From Candidatus Saccharimonadota bacterium (GTDB lineage: Bacteria; Patescibacteriota; Saccharimonadia; Saccharimonadales; Saccharimonadaceae): a DNA stretch of 64,000 nt. The DNA lies in assembly GCA_017406985.1 (NCBI GenBank), contig JAFQXL010000004.1, forward strand, positions 247,708 to 311,707. Direction: 5' to 3'. The translations under genes were made by a program, and so were the position numbers. The notes below the pieces were generated by a model. It saw nothing but the letters and a program-made list of their open reading frames with translations, did not search any database and was not told where the DNA came from. How positions within the stretch are numbered: the first letter of the stretch is position 1; every line of letters starts with the position of its first letter. Below, in pieces: positions 8,570 to 18,411 of the stretch.

Positions 8570-10087
8570 CTATTTTGCGTATTCAATTGCGCGAGTTTCG
8601 CGAATGACGTTGACTTTAATTACGCCAGGATAGCTCATAGTCGCTTCAATCTTATTAGCGATGTCGCGAGCAAGTTTAAGCGCGGTTAAGTCATCGACTT
8701 GTTTCGGCTCGACAACAACGCGAATTTCGCGGCCAGCAGAGATTGCGTAAGCCTTGTCGATTCCCTGGAAGCTAGTTGCGATATTCTCGAGGTCGCGCAT
8801 ACGCTCTGCGAAGTTTTCAGCGGAGATATTTCTTGCGCCAGGACGAGCGGCCGAGAGAGCGTCACAGATTTTAACGATAATCGCTTCAGGAGTTGTCGGC
8901 TCAATATCATCGTGGTGAGCGGCGATAGCGTGGACGACGTCGTCTGGAAGACCATATTTTTTCGCGAGTTCTGCGCCGATTTCGGCGTGTTTTCCTTCGA
9001 TTTTATGGGTAACGGCTTTTCCGATATCATGAAGAAGAGTTGCGGTTTTAGCGACGCGCTTATCAGCGCCGATTTCTTCCGCAATCATTCCGGCGATATG
9101 CGCCATTTCAATTGAATGAAGGAGAACATTTTGTCCGTAGCTCGTTCTAAACTTAAGCTCGCCGAGAAGATGTAACATTTCGTGCGGAATTCCGACTACG
9201 CCGACTTCACGCGCCGCGTCTTCGCCAGCACGCATAACTTCTTTGTCGATTTCGCGTTCAGCTTTCGAGACCGCTTCTTCAATCGAAGTCGGGTTAATTC
9301 GACCATCTTTCATAAGGCGCTCTAAGGCATATCTCGCGACTTGGCGACGAATCGGATCGAAGCTCGATAAGACGACCATCCCTGGAGTATCGTCAACCAT
9401 AATATCGACGCCAGTTGCCCTCTGAAGTGCCTGGATATTTCGACCTTCTTTTCCGATAATACGGCCTTTCATTTCGTCGTCCGGAAGTTTCAAAGCAGTA
9501 ATAGTTCTATCCGCTGTAACTTCAGAAGACATACGCTCCATCGCGGTAACAAGAATAGACTGCGCAGTTTCGTCGATGTCACGTTTAATTTCTTTCTGTT
9601 CTTTCGTAACGAGTCCGGCGAGATCTTCTTTAATATCACGCTCGGTCATAGCCATAAGTTTATCTTTAGCTTCAGCTTTAGTTAAGCCGGCGATTTTCTC
9701 AAGTTTTTCCTGTTGTTTCGTTCTAATATCGCGGATTTCAGTTTTTAAATCTTCAATTTCTTTCTCTTGTTTAACGAGTTTTTCGGATTTCTTCTCGATT
9801 TGGTCAAGTTTTCCGTCGAGCAAGGTTTCGCGTTCAGAAAGGCGGTTTTCAGTTTTTCGCCATTCTTTTCTTCTTTCGTCTTCGTCCGACTTCGATTTTT
9901 CAGCGATGTCTGCCGCTTCTTTTCGAGCCTTCGAGACGATGTCTTGCGCCTCGTTTTTCGCCTTGCGGACAAGGTCGTCTGCTTTGTTTTTACCGCCGTT
10001 TTCATTTCTTTTGTTATATAGAAAAACAGCTCCTGCACCGCCGCCAATACCAATGATTGCGGCGATAATTGGGATAATTATCTCCAT
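8570..10087 (-). CDS. rny: Ribonuclease Y
   Basis: Membrane-anchored endoribonuclease that starts mRNA decay. 505 residues: an N-terminal membrane segment (IIIPIIAAIIGIGGGAGAV), a long coiled coil (about 35-170), a KH domain (MKGRIIGKEGRNIQALQ, near residue 205) and an HD domain (LLHDIGKAV, then AIAAHHDD, about residues 330-395). Length and order match Gram-positive RNase Y. Several large open frames on the opposite strand mirror its codon bias and are not genes. It ends 26 nt before the phosphoketolase start. Confidence 0.95.
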   Translation of the reverse strand: MEIIIPIIAAIIGIGGGAGAVFLYNKRNENGGKNKADDLVRKAKNEAQDIVSKARKEAADIAEKSKSDEDERRKEWRKTENRLSERETLLDGKLDQIEKKSEKLVKQEKEIEDLKTEIRDIRTKQQEKLEKIAGLTKAEAKDKLMAMTERDIKEDLAGLVTKEQKEIKRDIDETAQSILVTAMERMSSEVTADRTITALKLPDDEMKGRIIGKEGRNIQALQRATGVDIMVDDTPGMVVLSSFDPIRRQVARYALERLMKDGRINPTSIEEAVSKAEREIDKEVMRAGEDAAREVGVVGIPHEMLHLLGELKFRTSYGQNVLLHSIEMAHIAGMIAEEIGADKRVAKTATLLHDIGKAVTHKIEGKHAEIGAELAKKYGLPDDVVHAIAAHHDDIEPTTPEAIIVKICDALSAARPGARNISAENFAERMRDLENIATSFQGIDKAYAISAGREIRVVVEPKQVDDLTALKLARDIANKIEATMSYPGVIKVNVIRETRAIEYAK

Positions 10088-10206
10088 ACTCCTCTTTCTA
10101 TTTCTAAGATTTTGCCGATATTTTCCTTATATCAGCCAATTTTTTCAGAAATTTAACAAATTTTATTTAATAAATTCAATTCCCCTAAAAATATTATATC
10201 ATAGAA

Positions 10207-11205
10207 TTATTCGTATTGCTCAATATTGTCGGTCAACATATTCTTAATATATTGAACCGCGGTATGTTCAAGGCCTAGGTTTGCTTCGTCTTTTGAATAG
10301 TCGATTGAGCCGGTGTAGAAGTAGCTATAATCTTTATAAGTAAAGACTTTCGTGCCGAAGCTAACTCCCGTCGCAGCGTCGAATTCGCCTTCGGTCGTAG
10401 CGATACGAGTTAGACAGCCCATTCGTCCTGGGTTAAGCGCGATATTTGCAAAATCTGGGAAATATTGGACGCCTTTTCCGACTGCGTTAAAACAGATCGA
10501 CTGACGATAATTTTCATTTAGAATATAAGAAACAGAAGCTAAATTATCTGGGATACGAATTTTAATGTTCCAAGAGGAAAGATAGATATAGCCAGTTGTC
10601 GCTTTATAAACCGGAACGTCGGAAACGGAGTTAATCGTTACGCCAGTTGTCTCTTCAACGGCAGTAACAATCGATTTATAATTATCGCGTTCACGCGAGA
10701 CTTCGGTAATTTCAGCTTGTTGCGAAAGTCCATAAACTAACCCGACAATCGAAGTAATAATAAAGATTGCGGTTAAAATTCCGAAGATTACGGACATCGT
10801 ACTGAGTTTTTTAACTTGTTTCTGAATATCGGCAGCTTTTTTCTCTTCTGGAGTTGGGGCGTTATTCATAACGCTCATTCCGCCCGGCACGCCTGGATCT
10901 TGGACGATTGGACGGACAGTATTTTGGGTATCAAAATGTGTCGGAGAAGTTACCGGAATCTCGAGGTTACTCGGGACTGGAGCCTGATAATTTTGGGTCG
11001 GAGTCGTTCCGTTCATTACAGCATCAAATTCCTCGCCGGTGGATTGAATAATCGGATCGACCGGATTTAGAGACTGGTCTTGAGCCGGAGTAGGTTGCGC
11101 AGGTTGAGCCGGAGCGGAAGCATTACCACTGCCGCCAAAAGTCACACCACCAACAGTAGTCGGAGTTGGCGCCGGAGTAGGCTGGTTATTATTATTTGGA
11201 TCCAT
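10207..11205 (-). CDS. Unknown single-pass membrane protein at the end of the pilus operon
   Basis: 332 residues, not recognised. The first 130 residues are Pro/Ala/Thr/Asn-rich and disordered. One membrane segment follows (about 139-163, MSVIFGILTAIFIITSIVGLVYG), then a short coiled stretch (QQAEITEVSRERDNYKSIV) and a C-terminal outer domain of about 150 residues containing two cysteines. It lies 51 nt downstream of pilC on the same strand, so it may be a pilus accessory or an independent surface protein. The N-terminal plan resembles the 31228 gene, but no alignable sequence is seen. Confidence 0.6.
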   Translation of the reverse strand: MDPNNNNQPTPAPTPTTVGGVTFGGSGNASAPAQPAQPTPAQDQSLNPVDPIIQSTGEEFDAVMNGTTPTQNYQAPVPSNLEIPVTSPTHFDTQNTVRPIVQDPGVPGGMSVMNNAPTPEEKKAADIQKQVKKLSTMSVIFGILTAIFIITSIVGLVYGLSQQAEITEVSRERDNYKSIVTAVEETTGVTINSVSDVPVYKATTGYIYLSSWNIKIRIPDNLASVSYILNENYRQSICFNAVGKGVQYFPDFANIALNPGRMGCLTRIATTEGEFDAATGVSFGTKVFTYKDYSYFYTGSIDYSKDEANLGLEHTAVQYIKNMLTDNIEQYE

Positions 11206-11256
11206 TTTTTATTCCTCTTATGCTTATTTAATATTATATCATAACTAAAGCGAATT

Positions 11257-12468
11257 TTAGCCGGATTGGACGTCGGAGACAATAGCATAAATCGGCATTA
11301 AGACCGCAATAACGATAAAGCCGATAAGAAGCGCCATCACAACCATGAGAATCGGTTCGATTAAAGTCGAGATAGTTCTAATTTGTTCGTCGAGCTCGTT
11401 TTCATAGACCGTCGCGGCTTTTCCGAGCATCTCATCGATTTTACCAGATTGTTCACCGATTGATGCCATCTGCGGAATAAGCGGAAGAATATAACTTCGG
11501 TCTTTAATCGAATCGGAAAACGGTTTACCTTGTTTAATTCTCTCCATAACGATTTCGATTTGTTCTTGGACAATCATATTACCGATCGCTTCGCCAGAGA
11601 TTTTAAGAGAATCTTGAATCGAAACGCCGGTCGAGAGAAGGTTTTGACAAGTTCGCGCGAAACGAGAGTTATAAAGTCGGAGGAATAGCCCTTTAAAGAG
11701 CGGGACGTTCAATTTTATAATTGCGCCCCAACGTTTTCCGACGTCGGTTTTACTAAATTGAATTAAGAACCAAATCGCGACGGCGACAGAAATTAAGACA
11801 ACATACCATTTTTCAATAATAAAGTTCGAAACCATGACGAGGAAAGCAGTTGCGCCCGGGAGCTCCTTACCGAGGTCTTCATAGAGACCTTGAACCTGTG
11901 GAACAACAACGACAACCATGAAGACGAGAACAGCAATAATAACAACAAGAATAATCGCCGGATAAGTTAAAGCACCGCGAATATCGGACATCATCTTATC
12001 GTCTTTTTCACTCTGGTCGGCGAGACGGACGAGCGATAAGTCGAGCGTACCGGAAGCTTCGCCAGCGCGAAGAAGCGCGATATAGAGATTATTAAAGATA
12101 TCAGGATATTTCTGAGCAGCTTCGGTTAAAGTTCGGCCGGCTTCGACGTCGGCGAGAAGCGCCTCGATTACTTTTTTCATCGGTTTACTTTCAGTTTGTT
12201 CCGCGACAACGCGAAGCGAATTCGAAAGCGGGAGACCGGCGCCGATTAGAGTTGCGAACTGGCGAGTGAAGACGTTTTTATCCTTATTTTTAATTTTTCC
12301 AGAGAAGCGCGCAAAGAGACCATCATCATCTTCTTCTGTGATTTTTTCCGGAGTAAAACCTTGTTCGATTAAAAGTTTTCCGGCGGTACGCTCATTTTCA
12401 GCCTGAATCGCACCTTTGACGGTTTTTCCAGTTTTAGAATCTCTTGCTTTATAAGTAAAACGCTTCAT
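11257..12468 (-). CDS. pilC: Type IV pilus inner-membrane platform protein PilC
   Basis: 403 residues, the usual size. It opens with the conserved FTYKARDSKTGKTVKGAIQAENE. Two GspF/PilC domains follow, with FTRQFATLIGAGLPLSNSLRVVAEQTE and FARTCQNLLSTGVSIQDSLKISGE, and three membrane segments. This platform couples the assembly and retraction ATPases to pilin. It sits 3 nt after pilT. Codon use matches the other pil genes. Confidence 0.95.
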   Translation of the reverse strand: MKRFTYKARDSKTGKTVKGAIQAENERTAGKLLIEQGFTPEKITEEDDDGLFARFSGKIKNKDKNVFTRQFATLIGAGLPLSNSLRVVAEQTESKPMKKVIEALLADVEAGRTLTEAAQKYPDIFNNLYIALLRAGEASGTLDLSLVRLADQSEKDDKMMSDIRGALTYPAIILVVIIAVLVFMVVVVVPQVQGLYEDLGKELPGATAFLVMVSNFIIEKWYVVLISVAVAIWFLIQFSKTDVGKRWGAIIKLNVPLFKGLFLRLYNSRFARTCQNLLSTGVSIQDSLKISGEAIGNMIVQEQIEIVMERIKQGKPFSDSIKDRSYILPLIPQMASIGEQSGKIDEMLGKAATVYENELDEQIRTISTLIEPILMVVMALLIGFIVIAVLMPIYAIVSDVQSG

Positions 12469-12471
12469 TTA

Positions 12472-13758
12472 TTATACGCCTTTAACTAACCTTTCAAATT
12501 CATGCATATCGACCGCGTATTCACGCGCATTATCATAAGTAATTGTTCCCTGTTGGACCAGTTTTGCGAGAGTACGATCCATTGTCTGCATCCCCTCGTT
12601 CGCGCCGGTTTGGATTGTTGTGTCGAGCTGATGGGTTTTTCCGTCACGAATAATCGAACGGACAGCGGAGTTCGCAATCATAATTTCTGCCGCGACGACA
12701 CGTCCACCGCCAATCGCCGGAACGAGGCGCTGTGAACAGACTGCCATAAGAACTGCCGAAAGCTGAGAACGAATCTGAGGCTGTTGTTCCGCCGGGAAGA
12801 CGTCGACCATACGGTCGATAGACTGAGCAGCGGAGTTCGTGTGGAGAGTTGCAAAAACAAGGTGTCCGGTTTCCGCAATCGTAATAGCGGAAGAAATTGT
12901 TTCAAGGTCGCGCATCTCACCGAGGAGGACGACATCCGGATCTTGACGAAGGGCGGATTTAAGCGCACGAGCGAAGCTAAAAGTATCGTAGTGAACTTCA
13001 CGCTGAACAACGACAGAGCGTTTCGATTTATGCGTAAACTCAATCGGATCCTCAATCGTGACAATGTGGAGCGATTTTTCCATATTGATTTTATTGATTA
13101 AAGCAGCGAGAGTAGTCGATTTACCAGAACCAGTCGGGCCAGTAACGAGAACGAGCCCGCGCGGGAAGTCCGCGAAAGTCGAGACAACTTGAGGCATACC
13201 GAGTTCGTCGATTGTCGGCATTTTTGTCGGAATAAGACGGAAAGCCGCCGCGAGATTACCTTTTTCGTTAAAGGCGTTAACACGGAAACGAGCGATGTCG
13301 CCGAAGCTAAAGGAATAGTCGAACTCTTTATCTTTCGAAAGGGTTTCGCGTTGCATCGAATCGAGGGTAGAGAAAACAAGTTTTTCAACCATGTCTTCGG
13401 TTAAAACTGGCGTATTCTGGATAGGTTGAAGCGCGCCGTCGATACGAAGAATCGGAGGAAGACCAACCTGGATATGAATATCGGAAGCGTTTTTCTTAAT
13501 ACATTCTTCAAGAAGAACTTCGATACGAACGCTCGACGGAACCGCAGTCGGAGTCGCCGCCGCAGCCGCAGCTTGAGCAAGAGAATTTGAAGTCGGCGTA
13601 ACCGTTTCAGTTCCGGTTAGAGAGCCGGTATTTTCAAGTGATTTTTTATCAGTCATCGTTGCAGTCTCAACTGCGGACTGGAACTGAGCTGGAGCGGCCG
13701 GAGTCGCTAGAGTTGCTGGCGCAGTTGGTGCTGAATTTGTTGAATTTTCGTTTTGCAT
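12472..13758 (-). CDS. pilT: Type IV pilus retraction ATPase PilT
   Basis: 428 residues. The core has Walker A GPTGSGKSTT, an Asp-box region (HIVTIEDPIEFTH), Walker B DPDVVLLGEMRDLETI and a His-box (TGHLVFATLHTNSA). The first 80 residues are an Ala/Thr/Pro-rich extension absent from model PilT proteins, which are about 345 residues. Depolymerises pili and so powers twitching and uptake. It lies between pilB and pilC. Confidence 0.94.
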   Translation of the reverse strand: MQNENSTNSAPTAPATLATPAAPAQFQSAVETATMTDKKSLENTGSLTGTETVTPTSNSLAQAAAAAATPTAVPSSVRIEVLLEECIKKNASDIHIQVGLPPILRIDGALQPIQNTPVLTEDMVEKLVFSTLDSMQRETLSKDKEFDYSFSFGDIARFRVNAFNEKGNLAAAFRLIPTKMPTIDELGMPQVVSTFADFPRGLVLVTGPTGSGKSTTLAALINKINMEKSLHIVTIEDPIEFTHKSKRSVVVQREVHYDTFSFARALKSALRQDPDVVLLGEMRDLETISSAITIAETGHLVFATLHTNSAAQSIDRMVDVFPAEQQPQIRSQLSAVLMAVCSQRLVPAIGGGRVVAAEIMIANSAVRSIIRDGKTHQLDTTIQTGANEGMQTMDRTLAKLVQQGTITYDNAREYAVDMHEFERLVKGV

Positions 13759-13805
13759 TTTTTCCTACCCTTTATTTACCTTTAATTTTATCATACTGAT
13801 TATGC

Positions 13806-15572
13806 TTACGCAAGGTCTGAAGCGACACGATTTACCTCGGAAATTGTCGTAATTCCGGAAAGCGCTTTTAACATTCCGTCTTGACGCATCGTTAGAGTTC
13901 CTTTCATTTTAGCAATCTTCATAATTTCGCTCGAAGTCGAGTGTGAAATAATCAATTTCTGGATATCGTCGTCAACTTCAATTGTTTCATAAAGACCGGC
14001 ACGACCTTTATACCCGCCCGGAGTTTCGCGGTCTTCGACGCCTTTAACTAAAGTATAGCTATCTTTATTCATAACTGGAAGACCTGGATAGCCGAGGTCG
14101 TCGGAGACTAACGGGACTTGGCTTTGTTCTTGAGGAAGAAGTTCACCGATTAGGTCGTTAATTTGTTTAGTTTCGATTTCGGTAGATTTATAAGCTTCGC
14201 GCTTATCGGCAACACGGCGAACGAGACGCTGTCCGATAACGGTATTTAAAGTCGAAGCGAGAAGGAACGGCTCAATTCCCATATCGAGCAGACGCGGAAG
14301 AATACCAGCGGCAGAGTTCGTGTGAAGCGTAGAAAGAACAAGGTGTCCAGTTAAAGCCGCCTGGACCGCGAGGTTTGCCGTTTCGCCGTCACGAATCTCC
14401 CCGACCATAACTGCGTCTGGATCTTGACGAAGGATTGAGCGGAGGCCAGCGGCGAAAGTTAAGCCGGCGTCGACATTAACCTGAATCTGATTTACACCGT
14501 CCATTTTATATTCAACTGGATCTTCAAGCGTAACGATATTAATTTTTTCGTCAAAGATTTTTGTAATTAAGGCATAGAGCGTCGTCGATTTACCGGAACC
14601 AGTCGGGCCGGAAGTTAGAATCATGCCGTTTGGTTTTTCGATTCCACGATTTACCATCGCGAGCGCGTGTCCGGTCATACCCATTTTCTCAATATCGAGC
14701 GAAGTTCCAGATTTATCAAGAATACGAATAACCACCTGTTCACCCCAAACAACTGGAGAAATTGCGATACGAAGGTCGACTTCCTTTCCAGCGACCACAA
14801 CCGTAAACTGACCATCTTGAGGAATACGGTGTTCATCGATTTTAAGGTCGGCAAGGATTTTAATACGCGAAATCAAAGCCGGCTCAATCGACTTCGGGAG
14901 TTCCATTACTTTTCGGAGAACGCCATCAATTCGACAACGAATTACTAAAGCGTTTTCAAGCGGTTCGATATGAATATCAGAAGCTTTCGAACGAACAGAA
15001 TAATCAAGAATTGTAGCGAGCGCTTTCGAAATCGGAGAATCCTGTGTAATGGTTTTTACATCGGCGTTCGCGGCTTTCGCGGCAACTTCTTGGTTGGTCG
15101 ATTTTACAGCTCTTTGAACAGCGGAGAAGTCGCCTTGATATTGAGCAAGGGCGGCACGAAGTCCAACTTCGCTCGCCATCACAGTTCGAACTGGTTTTTG
15201 GACTAAGGTTGAAAGATAGTCGGTCGACTGGACATTTTGAGCGTCAAGCATCGCAACGTAGAGCGCGCCGTTTTTCTCGCCGAGCGGCACGACCATCGAA
15301 CGTTCCGCAACGTCATGAGGAATTAGAGTTAAAATCTCTTGATCCATACGGACGTTATTTAAATTAACATAAGGAACGTTTAAAACTATTGCTGTGGCAT
15401 GATTAACGGTTTCGTCGTCGGTAATTTTTTTAGCAGTCAGTAAGGCTAAAATTGGCTGGCGAGTTTTTAGAACTTCGGCTTGAACTGCTTGAACCTGACT
15501 AGCAGAAACAAGACCACCTGAAACTAGTAGCTTTACTACCTGTTCTTGCATCTCCTTAGTCAGAAGAGCCAT
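13806..15572 (-). CDS. pilB: Type IV pilus assembly ATPase PilB
   Basis: 588 residues: an N-terminal MshEN-like domain, then the secretion ATPase core with SDIHIEPLENALVIRCRIDG, Walker A SGPTGSGKSTT, Walker B DPDAVMVGEIRDGETA and TGHLVLSTLHTNSA. The two CxxC pairs that bind zinc in Gram-negative PilB are missing: the sites read VRRVADKREAY and ETPGGYKGRAGLYE. The start overlaps the stop of the 15572 gene (the two share one base). It polymerises the pilus against PilC. Confidence 0.95.
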   Translation of the reverse strand: MALLTKEMQEQVVKLLVSGGLVSASQVQAVQAEVLKTRQPILALLTAKKITDDETVNHATAIVLNVPYVNLNNVRMDQEILTLIPHDVAERSMVVPLGEKNGALYVAMLDAQNVQSTDYLSTLVQKPVRTVMASEVGLRAALAQYQGDFSAVQRAVKSTNQEVAAKAANADVKTITQDSPISKALATILDYSVRSKASDIHIEPLENALVIRCRIDGVLRKVMELPKSIEPALISRIKILADLKIDEHRIPQDGQFTVVVAGKEVDLRIAISPVVWGEQVVIRILDKSGTSLDIEKMGMTGHALAMVNRGIEKPNGMILTSGPTGSGKSTTLYALITKIFDEKINIVTLEDPVEYKMDGVNQIQVNVDAGLTFAAGLRSILRQDPDAVMVGEIRDGETANLAVQAALTGHLVLSTLHTNSAAGILPRLLDMGIEPFLLASTLNTVIGQRLVRRVADKREAYKSTEIETKQINDLIGELLPQEQSQVPLVSDDLGYPGLPVMNKDSYTLVKGVEDRETPGGYKGRAGLYETIEVDDDIQKLIISHSTSSEIMKIAKMKGTLTMRQDGMLKALSGITTISEVNRVASDLA

Positions 15573-15994
15573 TATTCATCTCCTGAACTTGGTGTCGGGG
15601 TTGGAGTTGGTGTCGGAGTCGATGTATTAGTATTGGTACTAGTACAGAGAGATAAATTAGTCGTAATAGTTCCGTCCGGACAATAAAGAATCGTACTGTC
15701 GTCGTCGTCTTGAGCTTCTTCTTTACCACAAGCGACTAATTCTTCACGACTTAAGATTCCATTTTGGTCGACGTCTTCACAGTCACCGACATAGACCTCG
15801 ACAGTCGGGTTAATTGCGCTAGAGTTAAAGAGTTCTGGATCTGGAGTAGAAAGACTAGACGAGATATCTTCAAGCGTCTTAATCTGAACCGAGCGGAGAT
15901 TCGGATCGCCGAGGAAAGAGTTAACGGCGAAATAAGCGGCGATTGTTCCGACGGTTGCGATAATGATAATTGAGAAAATATCTGATTGTTTCAT
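15572..15994 (-). CDS. Small membrane-anchored EF-hand protein of the pilus operon
   Basis: 140 residues: one N-terminal membrane segment (residues 7-27), a spacer, then a canonical EF-hand loop DVDQNGILSREE with Asp/Asp/Asn/Gly at positions 1/3/5/6 and Glu at 12. The tail is Thr/Pro-rich (TNTNTSTPTPTPTPTP). It occupies the position of PilP in the pilM-N-O-P order, but no PilP sequence similarity is visible. Likely calcium-binding on the outer face; role in pilus function is inferred from the operon. Confidence 0.65.
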   Translation of the reverse strand: MKQSDIFSIIIIATVGTIAAYFAVNSFLGDPNLRSVQIKTLEDISSSLSTPDPELFNSSAINPTVEVYVGDCEDVDQNGILSREELVACGKEEAQDDDDSTILYCPDGTITTNLSLCTSTNTNTSTPTPTPTPTPSSGDE

Positions 15995-15995
15995 T

Positions 15996-16937
15996 TTAGT
16001 TCCCCATTGCCTTATTTACGGTTGCGTCGACAGCATCAACAGTCGCGGTAGTTCCGCTCGCCTTTCTCGCCTCTTTCGAAGCATAGATCGTCTTTTGCGT
16101 CTCGGTCGCTTCAATTTCGTTAGTGTAAAAAGCGAGAGCCTGTCCAGAAAGTTTTAATTTTGCAAGACCGGCGGCATCGGTTCCCTGCCAAGTAAAGGTC
16201 GCGCTAGTAAAGTAGAACGAGCGAATCGAGCGTTCAAGGTTCTGGAGGAGAGTCGTAGTTTTATTAATATTATTCTCAATCGAAACCGAAATCGGAATTA
16301 CTTGGAGTTCGGAGATTGGCGAAGAATCGCCAGAGCTTCCCGGAGAGAGAGCTTCCGGTTGTAAGTCCGAGAGAAGGAAGATTTGGTTCATAGAAGAGAG
16401 TAGAGCTTCTTCGTTCTGGAAAGCCGGAAGAGCATCCGGAATTACACGAAGACTCGAACACATTTTAAGCATATAAAGTTGTTCGGCGCGTTCTTCTTCG
16501 GTCGAAGCAGCCTGATAAGCTTTCGTAAAGTCGAGCTTTCGACCGTCGACATCATAACAACTATCGAGGCTTTCGCGCGCGACCGACTCAAGGTCAGTAT
16601 TTTCGGACATCGAAACTAAAGCATTATAACGGAGCGTTCCCGGAATATCTTCAACGGCAATATCTTCCGGAACACATTCTTGAAGTTCCTTATCAGTAAA
16701 CTTACCGTCATTATTTTTATCGAGACAAATCCCAACATTCTTAATTGCGGAATAATATCCGTCAATCGCTTTATCCTTTTCGGCGATTACAGTTGTATTA
16801 AAGACGATGTATTTTGCGAAGAAGATAGTAAAAACAAGACAAACTCCGAAAATAAGCGACGTAATTAAGACCGCAACCATATTTTGTTGCTGAATCTTAC
16901 TGATTTTAATTCTTTTGCCTACGGCTTTTTCCGCCAT
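15996..16937 (-). CDS. pilO: PilO-like protein with an inserted EF-hand
   Basis: 313 residues: one membrane segment (about 20-46), an outer domain, and a C-terminal ferredoxin-like region with ERSIRSFYFTSATFTW and KLSGQALAFYTNE, typical of PilO. Just after the membrane segment is a canonical EF-hand loop, DKNNDGKFTDKE (about residues 75-86). PilO partners PilN to link cytoplasmic PilM to the pilus. Normal PilO proteins lack an EF-hand. It starts 1 nt after pilN. Confidence 0.72.
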   Translation of the reverse strand: MAEKAVGKRIKISKIQQQNMVAVLITSLIFGVCLVFTIFFAKYIVFNTTVIAEKDKAIDGYYSAIKNVGICLDKNNDGKFTDKELQECVPEDIAVEDIPGTLRYNALVSMSENTDLESVARESLDSCYDVDGRKLDFTKAYQAASTEEERAEQLYMLKMCSSLRVIPDALPAFQNEEALLSSMNQIFLLSDLQPEALSPGSSGDSSPISELQVIPISVSIENNINKTTTLLQNLERSIRSFYFTSATFTWQGTDAAGLAKLKLSGQALAFYTNEIEATETQKTIYASKEARKASGTTATVDAVDATVNKAMGN

Positions 16938-16938
16938 T

Positions 16939-18411
16939 TTAGTTACCTCCCGAATTTATTTCGCTTTGACATTCTGTATCACCAATGGCACAAGCCTCAG
17001 CCGGAGCGGCGAAAATCTTTTCAAGCTGGACGTAAGAGTCGGTAACGTTCTGACCGTTCGGACCGATCGCCATGACGTGTTTGTTTCTAAAGGCAAAAGC
17101 TTCTGGCGCGATTTGGACGGAAGCGGTAAAGCGAAGGACGAGCTGATCGTCGGCGTCGCGACCGTTCGAGGATTCAGAGACGACAATTCCTTCTGGAACG
17201 AGCTGACACTCGTTCGAAGCGGACCATTTAGCACTCTTCGTATCCCCCTCGCTTGTATCTTCGCCTTCATAGACGATACATTTACTGTCGAAGTGCGGGA
17301 TACCAGAGATTTGTCCATCGGTCGTCATTTCTGGAGTATATTTATAGTTCGTGATGTTAATTTTAGTTCCCTCTTCGTCCGGCTCGATTGTTTCGTCATC
17401 GATTCCGTCTTGAGAGGTCTTCCATTCCTCGCCCTTATACCAAGCGGTAAATTGAGGAGTGCGGTAGATTTTTTCACTTGGGACGATTTCGATAACTTTT
17501 TGAGTTTCTTCGGTACTAGTTGTATTAGTATTTGAAGTATTTGAGTTATTCGTATTATTTTGGAGATTACCAGTTTGAGACTGACCATTATTCATTTGAG
17601 TAGATTCAAGGTCGACATCGACCGTACTAACCGTAACGGAGCCATCTTCATTAGTTGCGTAATCGTCACGAGTCGGATCACAGCCCTTTTCGCCACGCGT
17701 CCAGATTGCGTAGATACTACCGTTTTCTTCATACATATTACCGTTTCCGTCATATTCAACGATACAACGCGACGGGATTTCATTTCCTTGAGAGTCGACA
17801 TAACGACCATAATCAAAAGTCATCATGTTTGTACGTTTAATAAACGATTCGAGAACACGATAATCGATATCTGGATCTTTTCCGGCGTTCGCTTGAGCGT
17901 CGAAAGAAAGGGTTGTCTCGGTTAAGTCAATCGCGAGTTCCGAAACTTCGACCGTATCCGGTCCGCTCGGAATTAGAGAGTTTAAGAACATAACCGCGCG
18001 AGAAAGGACTTTTTGGTTGTCTTCGATTTTAGCGATACCGTTAATTTGGTTCTGGAGAGTTAAGAACTCCGCAAGTTCCTCATAACCTGTAATCTTCGTA
18101 GAAAGATTTTTTAAGTGAGCGTCTTGTCCGGCCATCGTAATATCCTGCGCACCCTTAATCGAGCCGAGAATCGAGACAACCGAGCCAGAGGCGATTGCGA
18201 TTACGATACAGATAAAGAAGACGAGGTTGCGAGATTTTTGAGCCTTAATCATTTCCGACTTAACGTCCGGAACGAGGTTAATCTCGTAAAAGCCGGTTTG
18301 AGTCGTCATGTTTTCGGCATCTTTTCCGAGCTCACCCTTAAAGAGCGCAACAATAAACTTCGGAATGTCCGCAAGATTCATCGTTTTAAAATCGAATTTC
18401 TTTTTTGGCAT
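16939..18411 (-). CDS. pilN: PilN-like protein, extended
   Basis: 490 residues, more than twice the usual PilN length. It has the PilM-binding motif in TGFYEINLVPDVKSE (about residues 40-54), a membrane segment (about 65-87), a coiled coil and a PilN-like domain (VEVSELAIDLTETTLSFDAQA). A long Asn/Thr/Ser-rich linker and an extra outer domain follow, with cysteines near the C-terminus. The start shares one base with the pilM stop (TAATG). The extra domain is unrecognised. Confidence 0.75.
   Translation of the reverse strand: MPKKKFDFKTMNLADIPKFIVALFKGELGKDAENMTTQTGFYEINLVPDVKSEMIKAQKSRNLVFFICIVIAIASGSVVSILGSIKGAQDITMAGQDAHLKNLSTKITGYEELAEFLTLQNQINGIAKIEDNQKVLSRAVMFLNSLIPSGPDTVEVSELAIDLTETTLSFDAQANAGKDPDIDYRVLESFIKRTNMMTFDYGRYVDSQGNEIPSRCIVEYDGNGNMYEENGSIYAIWTRGEKGCDPTRDDYATNEDGSVTVSTVDVDLESTQMNNGQSQTGNLQNNTNNSNTSNTNTTSTEETQKVIEIVPSEKIYRTPQFTAWYKGEEWKTSQDGIDDETIEPDEEGTKINITNYKYTPEMTTDGQISGIPHFDSKCIVYEGEDTSEGDTKSAKWSASNECQLVPEGIVVSESSNGRDADDQLVLRFTASVQIAPEAFAFRNKHVMAIGPNGQNVTDSYVQLEKIFAAPAEACAIGDTECQSEINSGGN

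Noticed and set aside
9576-10247. 223-residue open frame on the plus strand opposite rny
   Set aside because: Mirror of rny codon bias, no start context, Ser/Phe-rich low-complexity product. The same holds for the frames opposite pilB, pilT, rplY, uvrA, rnj and the VirB6-like gene.
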